From assembly GCF_910591885.1 (NCBI RefSeq), contig NC_063280.1, forward strand, positions 3,100,001 through 3,164,000: 64,000 nt of DNA. Reading direction: 5' to 3'. The notes beneath the pieces were generated by a model that was not told the origin of the DNA, made no database searches, and saw only the letters and a program-made list of their open reading frames with translations. Both the position numbers and the translations under genes were made by a program. Positions 1-15,527 of this stretch are shown here, in pieces. This DNA is from Bombus terrestris (lineage: Eukaryota > Arthropoda > Insecta > Hymenoptera > Apidae). Position 1 is the stretch's first letter. The number at the start of each line of letters is the position of its first letter.

Positions 1-3000
1 TGACACAGCAATATAATATAATATAATAATTCTATCAGTTGTACTAGTATTTATAGCGACCACAAAAATATTTGCGTATTGTTATATTTGTCGGAGATGT
101 AGGGACATCGGGCCTTTCTTTAGGAAGATCTCCAATACTTGGACTCGAGGTGACATAACTGGTCGCCGAACGTAGCCACGGTCACGGGATGAATGATATG
201 TCTAACAGAGAAAGTACCGATGTTGAGGGACACGCTGTATTAACAATCAAGCCTCGGTCAGCAGCAATGTTGATTTTACGCGGGACTGCCTAGTAACGGC
301 GCTTGGGAATTTGTTGATATTCCCGATCAATATGTAATTGACAAATGTGACCGTATCTGTCTTTTATTTTTCAATCACCTTGGAGAGTTTACTGTTATCG
401 TCTTGGCAGTCTGAAAGTAACCCAGCGTCTAAGTTAACGTGTCTGCGTGCTACAAAATGTATTCCATTGTACAAAGAGTTTACCCGTTGACCGTGGATTC
501 GTTATTAAGCCCAGGAACATTGTCAATAGCTTTTGTTATACTTATTAATTATTACGCGCTTAAAATTTCTAACGAAAACCCGACATATTTATTATAACAT
601 TTGCATACTGGTTTAATTAGGTTCGAGTTATTAAATTTCGTACCATTTGCCAATACTCTTATGTGACTATAAAAATAAATACTATGAAAATAAAATGCAC
701 AGAATATTATCAAAAAAATGCTTCATTGGAAATAGTGAAACAAAGTACGTCCAAATACCTTTGTATCCACTATATAACGTTTCGTACAAACAAAGAGCAT
801 ACAACTAGAGAAACAGACGATATCAAAGAAAACGTTACATCAAACTGAGCAAACGATGATTACGCTATGCAATTCCCCAATGATTTCAAAGAATTTATTT
901 TTCGCTGTTTTTTCTTTTTTTTCAAGTTACCTAAGAATTACCTTTTTGCTTACATTCTTTGGACACCGTACTAGATAGACAAAACGCTACAACTCCCTGG
1001 AGTAAACATACAAGACCGAGCCGCGGAAGCGCAAGTAGAATTTCTAGCATCGGAACGCGAACATTCCACATCCTAGAAATGTTGCTGAACCATCGTTCTA
1101 AGGCTAGAACTCGCACGAAACTCTGGCAGGTAATCGAGTAGAAACGGAAGTTGGAAACCAGAGCGCGTTTTTCCATGGGGAAAAGAGAAGAACCCGAGAC
1201 AACGAGGCTCGAAGAAACTCAAGATATCCGGCAGTTTTGTGTGAGAACGTGCAACCCTTATGCAGAATTTCGCATGCGACCCTGTTCGTGATCGCAAGGC
1301 TACCTCTATCGACTAAACACGGAACACACTGGCAACTGAACACACTGACCTTTGAGATTCGACCCGCGATGGGAGAGGATACCTACGATTCAAGTCAGCC
1401 GAGAAAAGGTGAAAAGAGCAAGAGGATAAGTTCATCCGCGTCCGCAGTCCGCACGAAACAATAGTATCAGGACTATATAACTCCGATGCTCCCCTATTTT
1501 AGTTAGATCTGCATGCAATTCGAAATAAAAACTACGCCTCAATATCTATTATGATTCTAGATATTTGATTTTAGTATCTGGCCAATGTAATGGAATATAA
1601 TTTTAGAACTGTGTAATTACGAGGTTCTTAATTACGAATTTTGCGTAGAATCGACTACTCACGCGTGCTTGTACGTTATAATTGCAGTAGGTACTAAATA
1701 TACATACAGATCTCATAAATTAGATTTAAATTACACAAAAGATGCCTACCGATTCTTGATGTCGCTTGAACAATTCTGTATATCAGTTCATATTCGAATG
1801 TTCGAAGCCAGCCTGAAAATTCGTTGATACGGATATTTAAATTTTACGTTTATTCGTTAAAAATCCAAGATACTTCACTCTCATATGTCTGGAAAATGAA
1901 ACGCATCTTATGATTTGATAAAATCCTACAACTGGTCATTCTCAGACCGTAGTGATACTGCAAGATGGTATTATGTCGTAACGTGTGAAATGTCCAATTT
2001 CTTCAGCTAAGACGAACGTGCTTTCGTTCTTTATGAGACTAAGTTCGCTAATCCAGACACTAAACGTAAAAGTAAGAAACGATACAGAAAAAGACTTATG
2101 CAAATAAACTGTTTAAAAGCAAATGGTCACAACGATTGAAATTCTCATGCAGCAGTAACAACACGAGAATTTAGAAGTCTCGCGTAGAGCGAGAATCCAA
2201 CGTGTCTCGAAGAATTCACCGGGAACATTACGCGGCGCTGGTAGCCGTGCATCGTCGTTCAACAAACGACCAGACGTCGTTAAACCGCTATAAACGCATA
2301 GACTCGGGATATACGAGCGTTGGAAGCAAGCCATTAAAGAACGCGCCAACCACGACTCTAACGCGCGCCTCTAAATCCGCGATTCCTTGAAATCTGCGCG
2401 GCTCATCTCGCGAATCGAACGCCACGCGTAAATTTTCGGCGAGTAGGTGTGTCGAGTGGACACCACGTTATGTATATATACGTTGCATCGTAATAAGCGG
2501 ACATCTGTTTCGAGAGTTTGTAACGATAATAGCTACAGGATGATACGTTTTGATAAATGGACGAGATCGAATATATATCAGTTTCAAAAGATCCTTTGCT
2601 CTTTGATGGCATGATAAAATCACGAGGAATGCAGAAATGGACGATTTAAAAAATAATTATTTTCTGGTCCTCAAGATTTCCTGCGTTTCTATGACATACA
2701 AAATTAAATATTTTCAATTGTTCACAGAAATTGTTCACAATGCGTGTGATAATATTTAAAGCGTGAAATTTGTAACACTACATTTGATCACCTTTCTGAG
2801 TCTCTCTAAGTGTATACTGTTAAAGAATTAATAAAAAGAATTAGCCTTTTTGCATTTGATTAATGCGATTTGGCTCCTTGAAAAGTGTTATTCGATTTTT
2901 TGTTCACGAATTGAAGATAAAGAAAAGGAGAGGGTTAGGTAGCGTATATAAATAAATTAAATTCTGAATGCGAATATTTATATCCTTCCCTTCCAGCGAT

Positions 3001-4357
3001 ATATCTTCCAAGAAAACTTTGCCGAAGAAGAATATTGAAACTGCTGATCGATTTTATTAAAGAATTCTCTGGATACAAATAATTAAAGTAAAGAAAATAT
3101 TCATAAACTTAAATATCAGATGTTTGGGATTTTAGAACCGTTAAGAAAAATTTCCTCGTGTTCTCAGTTTAACATTAAACCAGCGGACATTGATTAACCT
3201 AAAGGACGCTATCCCCTCTCATTACGATGTTTGACATACCATTTACTATACTGCATCGCTAGTCCGGTAAATTAAATTTCCACCGACGATGAATCTTATC
3301 CCATCCCTTCAATAACTTTCTAAAGAAGATTACTTCTTTCAAGCAACCGGCTATGAAAATAGCTTTCTCAACGCTTGCAAAATTCAAGAGGTCAGAATTC
3401 TGTATAAACGGAATTCAGAGGGACCTCCAACTATTTGGCACAGGTGCTGGAATTTCGTGGACGAAGCTATTTCGTGTTCGTATTTTCATCGTACATTATA
3501 GTCCAATGTTATTAACCTGCTCGAATTGTAGAAAACGCACTATTATACCATTATTTCAAGTATAAAGTAGGATAAAATCGCAGGCAATTTAAAGGAAAAT
3601 CATTTCAATTCTATTGTTCCAGTACAATACCATTCGAATCTATCCGTACGATCGGGATATCGATCGGAGAAATCGCAGCCTCCTCCAAATTGATCGACTA
3701 CTATCGTTGATCACACACGTATAACGTACAATATCGTTCAAGAGAATATATTTTATTTATGAAGTTGCAGATGCTTTTACAAATGCTTTTACAAATACCT
3801 GCTTTACGATCGTCTAGTATAATAGAATATTATGACGCGATTACGTTACTTTTTTAAAAACCAATATGCAACGATAAAGCTGGTATTTATAATTTTCAAT
3901 CCTTGCTGAATTATTTTCTTAACGAAAACGCTTCATCTTCAGATTCTACAATCCTTGAGTCATCAATCGAATCAAGAAGGTTCTTCCAAAGGTAGAGAAA
4001 CTTCTTACATCGACCTATATACGGTAGTCTTTTAACAGATAATTTACATTTACTGTTTCAAGCGCATAGATGTTTAAGCCGCTATCTTTGTATGAAGATA
4101 GAAAGTATTACTCTAATTGCATATTTATTCATCGTTAATTTGCACAGTTTAGTGAAATTCGAATACCGTTACTATAAATCGATCATAGCGTTCGGATGCT
4201 TTTGAACGGTAGTGTATTATACATATATTGCACATACGTTAAATACGAAGAGAAAGAGAGGGGAAACCGACAGAATGGATAAAGAAAAACTGAACGTGTC
4301 CCGAAGCCTAACGATCTCTCTACCGAGGTAATTAATCTAACGATACGAATCTCTTTA

Positions 4358-4388
<31 letters not shown>

Positions 4389-7300
4389 AACATCGCTTTT
4401 TTTCCTATGGACAAACGCTAATTAGAAGCAATATATTATCCACGGTTGCTTATCAACGGAAGAACTTGAATAATTCAAGGCATGATTACCGTCAAGGTGA
4501 GCCGGTCGTAGGGTCATTCTTCCATGGTGTCCACGAGCCTCTAGCAATTAAATTTATCCGCCAGAGAGACCGGCTCCTTGCCAAATGAAAAAGCGCTTCT
4601 ACCGGCGGAATTTGTTTGTTATGCCTGCGTCATCGTGGATGCCAGAACGATAATGGAACTTTGAGACGCCAAAACTCCATCAGCCTCCCTCTTTCGAACG
4701 CTTGTATGGATGGTGGAGACTCGATGGCTAACGCTTCGATGTGCTCGAGGTCGCGAAACTCTTCGTCCTTATCAAACCGACCGTGAAAACAGGTCACGGG
4801 TTTCAAACGTGACTTTGAGGCTGGTGGACTAGTCACGAGACACTTTAATCGATCTTCCTGCTGTAAAGAATATCGTGTTCGACGAGGTTTTTCGTAACGA
4901 GTTTCTACGGTTATGTTCTACTTTTTCACGATTTATATGACGATACGTCGATGCACTCTGAATGGATTATCGGCTTAAAGCGCGAGTTTCGAGTTGGTAC
5001 ACCGATCGTGAGACACAGTGACCGATATTTCTGCTGAGAACATTGCGTTCGACGAAGTTCTGGTAATTGCGAGGGAAATATAGTTGCAATGAGTTTTTAT
5101 GGTTTTCCTTCGCTTTTTCACGACATATCCAGACTTGATGGATTCTAGATGAATCACGAGGCAGTTTCTGTTTTATAGAGAAGTAGAGGAGCTCGTGATG
5201 GAAGAAGTGGCAAAGGATAGTGAATGATAAGTTACTTTTTTAAAAAATCGTCGTTCCAAATAGATTAATTTCTCTATCGTAGGAGTCGGTACTAACACTG
5301 ATGATGTCAGAATCGATTACAGCGTTTTAATTATGACATGACAAGGCATGAAATATAAAATAGAAGAGAATCTAATATATCAACTATGTGACGCCGGAGA
5401 AATATAAAACAGAAAACATATAATAAATAACTGTATAATATATACAAAAATCAGACCAATCATACTGAGAAATAAGAAATGGTCAGAAATAACAGTAACA
5501 ACGACGACCGAAAAACAAATATAGGAACTGGCAAATTTCATAAAGGGAAACATGAAGTCGAGGAGGGCTTTCTGCATGAACGAATAGAGAAACCAAAGAG
5601 GGACGAATAAGGATGAAATACCAAAGACTGACACATAGGAGATACGTTATATAGTAATATGTATAGTAAATTAAGATATATCTATATCATAGACAAATAG
5701 ATAATTGAAGACTGCTTGTAGGAAACACTGTAAAATTGGAGAATCTTTATTTTTTATTGATAAATGTTCTGTATATCAATGAGAACACTGTCGCGCAGAA
5801 TTTAAGTACAATTTCCCTTTCTAAATAGTTATTAATAATGCTAGACGATACTGTCGCAATGTCGCTTCGTTTATGCATACGTTAATGCTACGTTAATGCG
5901 TAAGTTTCCCTCCTGGGAAATTTATTTCTTGGCACTTACAGTGTTTTCTATCAACATTCTTCAATAAAGATTTAGCTTTACGCAATAAGCTAAGACAGAA
6001 ACGAAATGTAAAGGGCGGGCACATACACAAAAAGATTGTAATAGGAATAAGGCTCGGCGCAATAAACAAACACAATACAATAAAAACACAATACAAATAC
6101 AATGCAAGTACTTTCTGTAATGGATATTCTGGAAGTAACATATATATTTAACGCTTCAATGGATATATAAAATTCTTAAAATAAAACTCCTTCGATCATT
6201 TTTCCAATAAGCCGTATTTTTCGTGCAAACGCTATGCGATTCTTGTTTCACATGAAAAAGCTATTCTCGTGACGTGGTCGAACGTTCGCAGCTCCAAGCC
6301 GAGTCGTCGGCACTCTGGTGAGTTTATTGCGCGCCTAGCACCTAGCTGCGTCGGAATTTCGTGTTCCGCCAGAGGAACACGAAATCGCTGCAACCGCTGC
6401 TTAGCTTTTGCTATTTTTACTCCTTTTAGTCGATGCACACGCGCAACCCAACCAGGGTCCACGCGATTCAGGTTCGCAAAGCTTGCGTGTACTCGAAAAG
6501 CTCCGCGAAAGAAGAATGTAAAACCACGATTCACACTGACGCTCTTAAGATTTGTGAAATAAATTAAAAGAAGAAAAGGAAACGAGAAATATTTCGGAAA
6601 ATAAATCGTTCGTTAATTCTTAATTATGTCTATGTTATTCTGTAATTCTATTTACACTAAGTCAATGTAGTATTTCATAATGCAAAGATGCATAGACTGC
6701 ACATAATATGCAAAATTAGATAGGGTAACGAAAATAGATTACTAGTTATACTAATCGATAAGCGAAACAAATTCCCAATAATGAAGATATATTCGTAAAT
6801 ATAAAATTACAATTAAAGATACAAAGTAGAAACGTAGTCTAGCGATAATGAAATAAACATTGCCTGTTTTTAAAAAGTTGTTTGTAGGATTAAAACGTTT
6901 GACGACTTCGTTTGACAAAACACGTTCGAAAGCAAGTAAAAGCCAACTCTAAACACGAGTTCGATCGCTAGCTCGAATATCAAGCACTGTATAAACACGT
7001 CTAGCCGCTGATCAAGCTTCAACTACGATTCTAAAGCGGGTAACCGGAGGGAGAACCGAGGGTGGTACTCAGAAAAGTCGAGAATATCCAAACTTTTCAA
7101 GCGATGCGAACGTAAAACACGTCGGTATCGCATCTCGTTCCCCGGTTTACGACCGATTATTATCAATGATGATGTTGCAAAGAGAGTACTGACAAATGCG
7201 ACAAGTGCTTCTCATAATTTCACAGTCACCGAAAAGCTTTACGCGAAACTATGTAAACCACGCAAGAGTATTACGTACAATTCAGGATTTAAGTATTAGG

Positions 7301-10300
7301 ACATTTACAGAAAACGAATTAAACCACAGAGATTACTATTAGATTTTTAAGAATTATTATCTCTCGTTTGGAACCTGATGAGAAAAATCTTATCTTCAGG
7401 TATTACAAAATAAAATCTTCTTTTCTTTATTCCTTCAATCATGACATTCGTATCGTATGTAATTTTTATATTTTACTTGTTCTTATCCGATTCAGATTTT
7501 CATTCGAAATTATTCCAACAAAGTTTTAGCATTTATCATGTTTCTCTTTTACGCTCTTTGTGTCTCAGTTCTCTGGTTTTACACCTTTTACGAAACTTTA
7601 AATTACTTTATTTTTAGACAAGGACGTAAGTCGTAGGTTAAGGCGTAGGTACGCAACCAGTTTCTTCGAAAAGAAGGATCAATCAAGTATAGGTAAGCTC
7701 GACTCTAAAGTTAGATCGGCTCTCTGCATAATTTCTGTTCGACGCGTGTTCGCAGAATTGTGTTTGGTTGTTGCTAACCGAACAAATTCCGCTGGATAGA
7801 CAACAAAGTTCTGCGACTACACTTGAATATTTTGCATTTCTACCACATATAAAAGACACATTTAAAGGGTGTGTTATTTCAGAACGCTCTTTTGTTTCTT
7901 TTCAACGCACATCAGCTCACGAAAGTGTTCGAATACTCGTAGAATATTTACTATATACCAAATTTGTACTATATATATGTTTGCAGTAAATAGTTCGTAA
8001 CGTTTATATAAATTTTCAGATTGGTTTCAAATTCGACCAACATAATCACGACAGTCGTGTCTCGTTACCGTGCTAATGAAATTTCAAAATATTCTATCTA
8101 ACACATACGATATAATGGTTACAAAAATTTATGACATTATTATAGCATTTACATTCATCAACTAGATTTACTCGATTTTGATGATTTCTGAATTTACTTG
8201 ACTAACTAGATCCAAGCATATTAAATTTCGTATGAGTTAGCAATGCACTCATATCGTTAGGAAAATTTGGCGCTATGAAAAAGAAATGTAGAATTTGATA
8301 AGAAAACGCCTTATTAATAAATAAGGGTGTGTGGCAATACTCTTTGCAGTCACTGCATATATATAAAAGATTTCTGTGGGGAGTACTCAAATGTTTTCGT
8401 AAACAATTGTATATATATATATATATTTATACATACAACGTTGCGTAAGTCACGATTAGAAGTTCGACGCCAATAAATCGTCGCTTAAAAACCAATGTCT
8501 CGGCTATTGGAACATACTAAAAAGGTGGGAAGAAGAGAATTTTTGCGACGGCTCCGAGTCTCGTGTGACCCAAATACCCAACAGCAAAGCGTTCTCTTTG
8601 GTGAAAATCATTATCGAGGCGATCTAGAGATTTCGGTTTGCTTTCAAAAAATCTGAAGCCACGACGCTTTCCTCGAAAATACGAGGAACGCAGCGAAATG
8701 GTCGAGTAACCGTGCAGAGGAAGAGCGCATCGTATTTCCACGAGCAAAAACTTTCGACAGGCCAGAAACTCGGTCGGAATTTAGCAGCTCTGCTCCGTTC
8801 AGTACGATTTCTTGCTCGTTTCCACTTCTAATTGGCGCCGCAAAAGCAACCCGAGCGGCCGGATTTACCGCTGGAATTTCATCTGTCCATCGTTATGTGC
8901 CGACACAATGAAATTCCAACCAAAATCACTGCTTTTCTAACGCGCGAATTACTGCGATCCTTTTACATATCTATACACCTTTCAATCGATTAAAAGTACG
9001 CTCGTTCGTTTTTTATGTCTCTTCCAATTAAAATTCAAGATAATTTCTTTCTTATTATTGTACCGAAGATTGATTTAATTAATAATTAACGGCTTTCTCC
9101 TGAATATTTCTTTTCGAAATATCACGTCGTTTCATCCAATGCCCATGATCCATCCATTCTTAAGCTATCTTACTTTATTTGCAAGAAGCTGACGAAATTT
9201 GAGTGCAACGGAACCCGATTACGATCCTTTCTTATTTTTCGTAGCGTGGCAGCTTATTCTCTTTTTCATGCCGTGCGCGGTCTCTTTAGACTTCTCTGCT
9301 CCTCTCGTCTCTTTTCATCCCCCCTTTCTTTCGTTCCTTGTGCATGAAGGCCGGAATATCCGGAAACGAGAGAGGATTTCGCTTGATCGAGTTGCACGCT
9401 TCTCTCGCGCGACAGATATAATTGTGAATGAGATTACAGCCTCCAGCAAATCCTATTCAACGGTTTCACGTTGCTCCCCGTTTCATGCACTTTTGCGAGA
9501 TGGATACACCGGCGTCAAGAGTGCAGGGAAAAAAGCTAGCTGAATTTTATCGAGTAACGATGCGTTCGTCCATTATACCCTTCCCAAAAGGCCACCTCTA
9601 CCGTCTAATTGCAGCTTATTTGACGTCGGGCATGATCCTGTCTCTTTTATTCCTAGCATTTCCTGTTTCTCCACAGCTATGCACGTAACAACGATATAAC
9701 GCGTTCAGATGAATTTTATACAAGCAAGAATTGCGTCCCTAATTTTGAATACTTCTATCTGATTAAAATAGGAATTATTGCTGTCTTTATTTATTACTTT
9801 CTCGTCTTTATTTATGAGGCTATCCCTTGACTTGCAAATAGTTCTTAAACGAAACAAGATAGACAGAGAGATATTTTTTATCAAAGAATAATCTCCTCTT
9901 TCAACCTTCTAATCAACCTTTTCACAAACTTTATTAAAGTGCAAATGTGAGCAATAGCAATGACGATACGCGTCTTCCTGCAAAATATAAATCCACTACT
10001 CGTGTGTTTAGCGCATTGATCAGCAAAAAATCACGCGAATATTTATCTTCTTCAACGAACGGTATTCTCTTCGTTTATATGTATATATCTAAATTTATAT
10101 TACGACTATGTGATTATCAACATACATATGTAACGTGACATTATTCAAAGCTACTTGCGAAAACTTCAAGGGATCTCGATTAATTCCAACTTCCACTCAG
10201 TGGACCAGAGCCATTAAACTCTGTTACATACACGACACGAGAAAAAGCTCCATAAATTATAAAATATCGGGGAAAAGCAGGATGAATTAATTAAATATCC

Positions 10301-13300
10301 TGGTGCAGCGTTTCAAATGGAAATGCCCGAACGATCGACGCGGAAATTTATAAAAGGAAAGTCCAGCTTATCCATTTATGTTCACGCGAACAAGCAAAAG
10401 GAGCGTATTTTGCATGAGATAATCCAAGCGCACGAAATTGCATTGTTTTTAGAATAACCGCAATCCTCTCCCGTACCACCCACTGTCCTTTTCGGTTCAT
10501 TCCCTCTCTTCTCCCCTAAATTCCCTATAACTGTATCGCATGATACACTTGACGCATTTCCTGTGGGTAAATTCCTTGACGAACTAGTTTTCAGCTGCGT
10601 TTGCATTTCGACCGCATCGCGCGCATTTTCTCGCTCGGGAATTCCGCGCACCAGTTAACATTTTGACCGAACAGAAGCTTGATCAGAAGTACCGTTACGA
10701 AATTACTCGCCCGACAAATTTATATTGAATGAATTGAGCCGATAAGACTAACGAGAGATCGGTCGTTTTCGATAAGTCGCGGATTAGAAGAGATATAGGT
10801 ATCCGATATGGATCTATTAAACGAGCAAGACGAGTTAACTCGTCATTTAGATTGCAAATCTTTCGGGTATAATAATTGATTTATTTTATCTTTTTTATTT
10901 GTTTACCACTATCATTCCATTTCCGTAAAAAATAAATTATATCGAATTTATATTTCTGACGTCCGAAACCGATCTAATTGAAATCAATTTGTTTTCTCGA
11001 ATTTTTAATATCGTAATTAGAGAAGTTTATAGAATATACAAGTTTTTAGATAACAGATGATTCGGCTAATGAGTTCATTTCGTCGAGAAAATGCGTGATG
11101 AGAATGAGCAAGGGTAAATTTATAAGAACGATAGTCTCACGTAGCAGAACGGAATGACAATAAAGTACAGGAGAAAGAAGGAAAATAATAATTAAGCTAT
11201 AGATTCTTACGTATTTATGAGAAATTTGAAAGTACAAAGTTAAGTTTCATCCCTTTAATTGTTTTCGCGAAGACATGAATTTCTTTAAATATCCGCCGTT
11301 GAATAATAACTAAAGGAGAATACATATATAGCAGATAATGTAACGTGCGAGGTCGAGATTAAAAAAATAAGGAGACCTCTGTTATCGAAGCTAATGAAAT
11401 AAAATAATGTAGTATTTGACGAATGTTTTACATCTCTCTTTTTTTATCGATACTTACGTAAGTTATTTTGATACCTTGATTTTTGATAACTTGATAGTTG
11501 CAACATATTTATACTTATATCTATTCTTCATACAGAAATATTGCTCGACACATTTCGTGCGAAATAAACTAAATATACATCGGCATAAAAGGTGTGAAAT
11601 GTATCAAATGTTCGATATACACGAAGTAATCTCTGATTACGCGTAAATGATGGTTTTAAATAGTAGCTTTTGCTCGTACGAATCATCAGATTACGAATCA
11701 TAGCCGACATTCAGAAGCGTCGGTGCAACATTTTATCGCAGGTCGTACTTAAAACACTTGAAGTCTATTTTAATAGAACGGAGTTCCGAGCAACACGTTC
11801 GAAAGCAAATAAATACATGCACCTATGTATGTCGGCGATTCGTTTTCAAGAGGAAACAAGTGGAAAAGCCGTTTGAATAATCCTCGAGAAGATACGTAAA
11901 GAATTCGCCGTGCTCGTTACGCTAATAACTTTTGAGGCATGCGATGATTGTTAAGATGCACGAAGAACAATCGATATTTTCGAAATATTCAAGAGGACGA
12001 TGAAAAATACAAACAATCTACGAATTAGCCAGAAACAAAACCTAAGTAATGTGGCATCGTTAAGCACAGTGTATTGAATTTTAATTCCGAGATGATTTCA
12101 ATTTCGTTCGCCTGTTACGAACTTCAAAAGTCTTCGGAAAGACTTTTAAGAAAACCTGTAGCATACAATTGAAACCAGAAATCATGTGGACACTATTCTC
12201 CTCAATTTAAAAGAATTTTGTAATAATAGAAAAACGAGTAGAAGATCGCTGCTCCTGTGATCTTCTTCGATTCTACGTAACAAAGGTTAAAAGCTGTCAC
12301 TATAAAAAAAGTTGAATTATACGAAACACTTGCGATAACCTAATTACCTAAGTACAAGTTTAAGTTTTAGCTTGTATTTTTAAACAACGCCCTGATTTTA
12401 CGCTCTGCTTTTCTTCCTACTGTTTTTTACAGTTCTTGCGTTATAATAAGCAAAAATAATTGCTTAAGAATCATCGTTTGATAACAATCATTTCGTTTCA
12501 AATCTAATCGACCATAAGTAGTTTAATGAAAATTAATGGAGAGAGACCAGAACGCAGCAGGTGTTATGATAATTCGTTTAAATTAGTCCAGGTAAACATC
12601 GGCATGCAAAATTATGCAGGGAGTTAAACCTTCGTCGTGTGAATCGCCGTACACTAGGGATCGCGGCATTATTTACGCCGTTGCAGTTATGTTACATTGA
12701 TCCCGCGACCCTGTTGCCTGTATTATTTTAATTTATCGTGCAAGTATGCACACCTATGTTTATTTGGATTACAGTTCAGTTCCGATAATAATAGATATAG
12801 TTCGTCGTTTGTGCTCTGCTTGTTGAAAGATCTCGTGAAACTCGACGTGCCCCACCAGGTATATTTTAATCGATGGAACAAACGAACGCATAAAACGAGT
12901 ACACACCGGCGTAGAAGATGAAATAAAACCATTATTAATTTTACAAAAGGTAATTTTGTAAAATTGTGTAATCTCATGATTTAATAAAAATTCAACAGAG
13001 ATAGATATTTATTTTACGATATGGGACATGATTTGTACTCCAATATGAAATATAAATTAAGTTTGAATATTCTAGGTATATACGTGGTTCATTTGTTTGA
13101 TAGTGAATACATTATTAATATTTACACAGATATTGATAAATTAATTTTAGCCAGCCACTACAGGAACAAAGGAGGATCGACCTACAAAATTTTCAGATAG
13201 CCTGAAGGAAGATGCATCAAGAAGTTCGTATGCCGCATCATAAATATATTGCTCAACTTCAAGCCAAACGTGAGAAGTTTAATTACTTGGCACGATAAAT

Positions 13301-14164
13301 ACCAACGAATCGATTATTTTACTACAAACTTTATATTGCTTTCTCCAATTAGACTAACGTTCGCGTGTACACAGAAATCCGCCTAATTATTATCTATATT
13401 GCCTACGTTTTACAAACTTTCTCTCCAATTTCAAATTCAATGCCAATTAGCCTAAGCACGAAACATTCCAAAACTTTTTCAATCCAGAAAAAACGAAGAG
13501 GAAAAATTACATACACGGCTCCCGTTGTTTCGGTATCGAAACAGGCGAGAAAAATAAAAAAAAAATCCTCTAAATAACGGAAAAATATAACAGGAGAGGA
13601 TAACGTCCGTTCGGCATTCCGATTCCATTCGAATGAATTTTTCACTCGAAATTAATACCAATCGTTTGTTGAAGTCGTCGCTCCGATAAGCGTCTGTTCT
13701 TTTCAAAGCTTTTCGCTCTTATAAAACCTATATACATGTGGTGCGTTCGTCCGACGAATATGATACGAAAAAAAACAGGTATATTTGCTTCTACGAGTGA
13801 AACTGACGAGCAAACCGAGTCACAAAGACAGCCTCCTTAGGACGTTCCACGAACAGGATACACACAAGGAGATCCACAGTGTAAGAAAAATTCCACGACA
13901 AATAACGAAACGTTGGAATTTGTCTTTGATCTCGACTCCATGTCCCGATTATTTTTCTGCCTTTTCGGTAAACCGAATGGTTAGAGGGATTCTGGTTCTT
14001 ACAACGCTGTCTCTCGTTACCGACCGCATTATTCTATTGTTCCATTGTTCTACTGTGGTTAGTTATAGGTAGTACAGTTATAAATAACGCACTAACAAAT
14101 TTCTTCGTGCCGTAAATATTGGCACGAATTTACCCGTGTTTTATGGTACACGTATGTACGTGTA
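1..14164. other. Long gene-poor stretch, no supported gene
   Basis: No convincing coding exon was found. AT-rich DNA alternates with GC/CpG-richer islands near 0.94-1.5, 2.2-2.5, 4.5-4.85, 6.24-6.56, 8.5-8.9, 9.2-9.7, 10.3-10.7 and 13.6-14.05 kb. Open frames in the islands overlap on both strands; several (for example 6232-6562 and 9199-9543) begin at GTG or TTG rather than ATG and resemble no protein I know. The stretch could be a long intron or 5' flank of a gene to the left. A small direct duplication lies near 3769-3797. Confidence 0.6.
4350..4386. repeat. (CT)n microsatellite
   Basis: An almost uninterrupted run of CT dinucleotides, about 17 units, in noncoding DNA. Confidence 0.9.
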
Positions 14165-14603
14165 CAGAGGCTCACTAATATATTTGGACACTTACCTACC
14201 ATAAATAATTCTCATCCTATATATTATGGTATACAAAACCTATTCTATGTATATTGTATAGAAAACATTTTGAAATTTCATCGTAGTACTGTAATGAGAG
14301 ACGACTGTCATGATTATGTTGGTAAAATTTCAAGCCAATCTGAAAGTGTATACAGAAGTTACAAGATATTTATTGCAAACATACGTATATTTCAGTAGGT
14401 GTCATAGCATATATTGTAATAAACATTGCAAATAGACCCACTCAATATCGAAACTTATTAAAAAATATCATGATTATTTATTATCAATATAACAGCTCAT
14501 TACATATTAATGAAATTTCAATATGTTTTATGTAACACGCACAGTACATTCATAAAAGCTTTCTATAAATGGATACATATTCGAACAGTTTTATGAGCCA
14601 CTG
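14165..14603. mobile_element. Non-autonomous Tc1/mariner-type element (MITE), 439 bp
   Basis: The left end reads CAGAGGCTCACTAATATA and the reverse complement of the right end reads CAGTGGCTCATAAAACTG, so the ends are imperfect terminal inverted repeats of about 27 bp. Both ends abut a TA dinucleotide (14163-14164 and 14604-14605), as expected for TA target-site duplication by Tc1/mariner transposases. The interior is AT-rich and has no transposase frame, so the copy is non-autonomous or internally deleted. Family placement rests on TIR style and the TA flanks only. Confidence 0.75.
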
Positions 14604-15527
14604 TACGTGGCTTTGTGTTCGAAAGTCGACTTTGGATACCTTTCGAGTGCGTGTGTACTGAAATAGCTATGTATACTCAAATAAACTATTAGATAGGTAT
14701 ATCGTAGTTGAATATATTCGCAATATTATTTACATCACTTTTGATATAGAGGTTATGTAGATTGATTGAAACGAAACATAAGAATCGATACTGCTAACTA
14801 ACAAAAAGAAAACGCTGATAATACGGATATATTTGTTAATCATTGATAAGAGTAACGTTAGGTATGACTAAAGTTTTCGGGTGAAATTTGAGGCGCAATT
14901 ATCGTACAACGACCTCACTTTCGTAATTAAAGCGTCACGTTACGTTGCTCTAACTTTACGCGGCAAGTTCAATGCACCGAACGATACCTCGCGATTATCG
15001 ATTACCGACCGACGTTCGTATTCCAAATTTCTCGTATCGTTTCCAAACAAAGTAATTTATCGATATTTCTCCTAGCAGATTTTTTATAAATTAGGAAATT
15101 AATCGTTAAATAAAATTGTTACTCGTTGAGACATTTCTTTTTAGTTAATATCTCTTGTTTCGAAGCCAAGTACCACATTGTACATGTTATTTCAAAAGTG
15201 ACATTTCGGACAAATTCTTCGGAAAAAGCAACAAATTATTCAGGAACTTACAAAAAGGATAAGTTATTAAACACATAACGTTGATAAAATGTATAGATTC
15301 TATGGAACAATTGTCAAATATTATTTTTGTAATTTTCCATTCTTACCCCTTGGAATCCTCCTTTCACCGTTTTAATGTTTTTTTTCTTTTTTTGTAAAAC
15401 AAGCTGTAGAACATTCAAGAGAATCTCTTCATTTTAATACAACTAAATTATTATAAATCGTAACACTTTTAGGATACATGTACGATGTAGCAGTGAAAAA
15501 GAAAGAAAAATATAAAAGTGCACTCAC
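14604..15527. other. AT-rich noncoding stretch
   Basis: No exon, RNA gene or repeat is supported here. The right end would be the intron following the candidate minus-strand exon at 15528-15568. Confidence 0.5.

Noticed and set aside
6232..6562. Overlapping open frames of about 100 codons on both strands in a GC-rich patch
   Set aside because: Both start at GTG, they mirror each other, and neither resembles a protein; GC richness alone explains the lack of stops.
9199..9543. 114-codon plus-strand frame
   Set aside because: Starts at TTG, has no splice sites or recognisable motif, and overlaps another frame.
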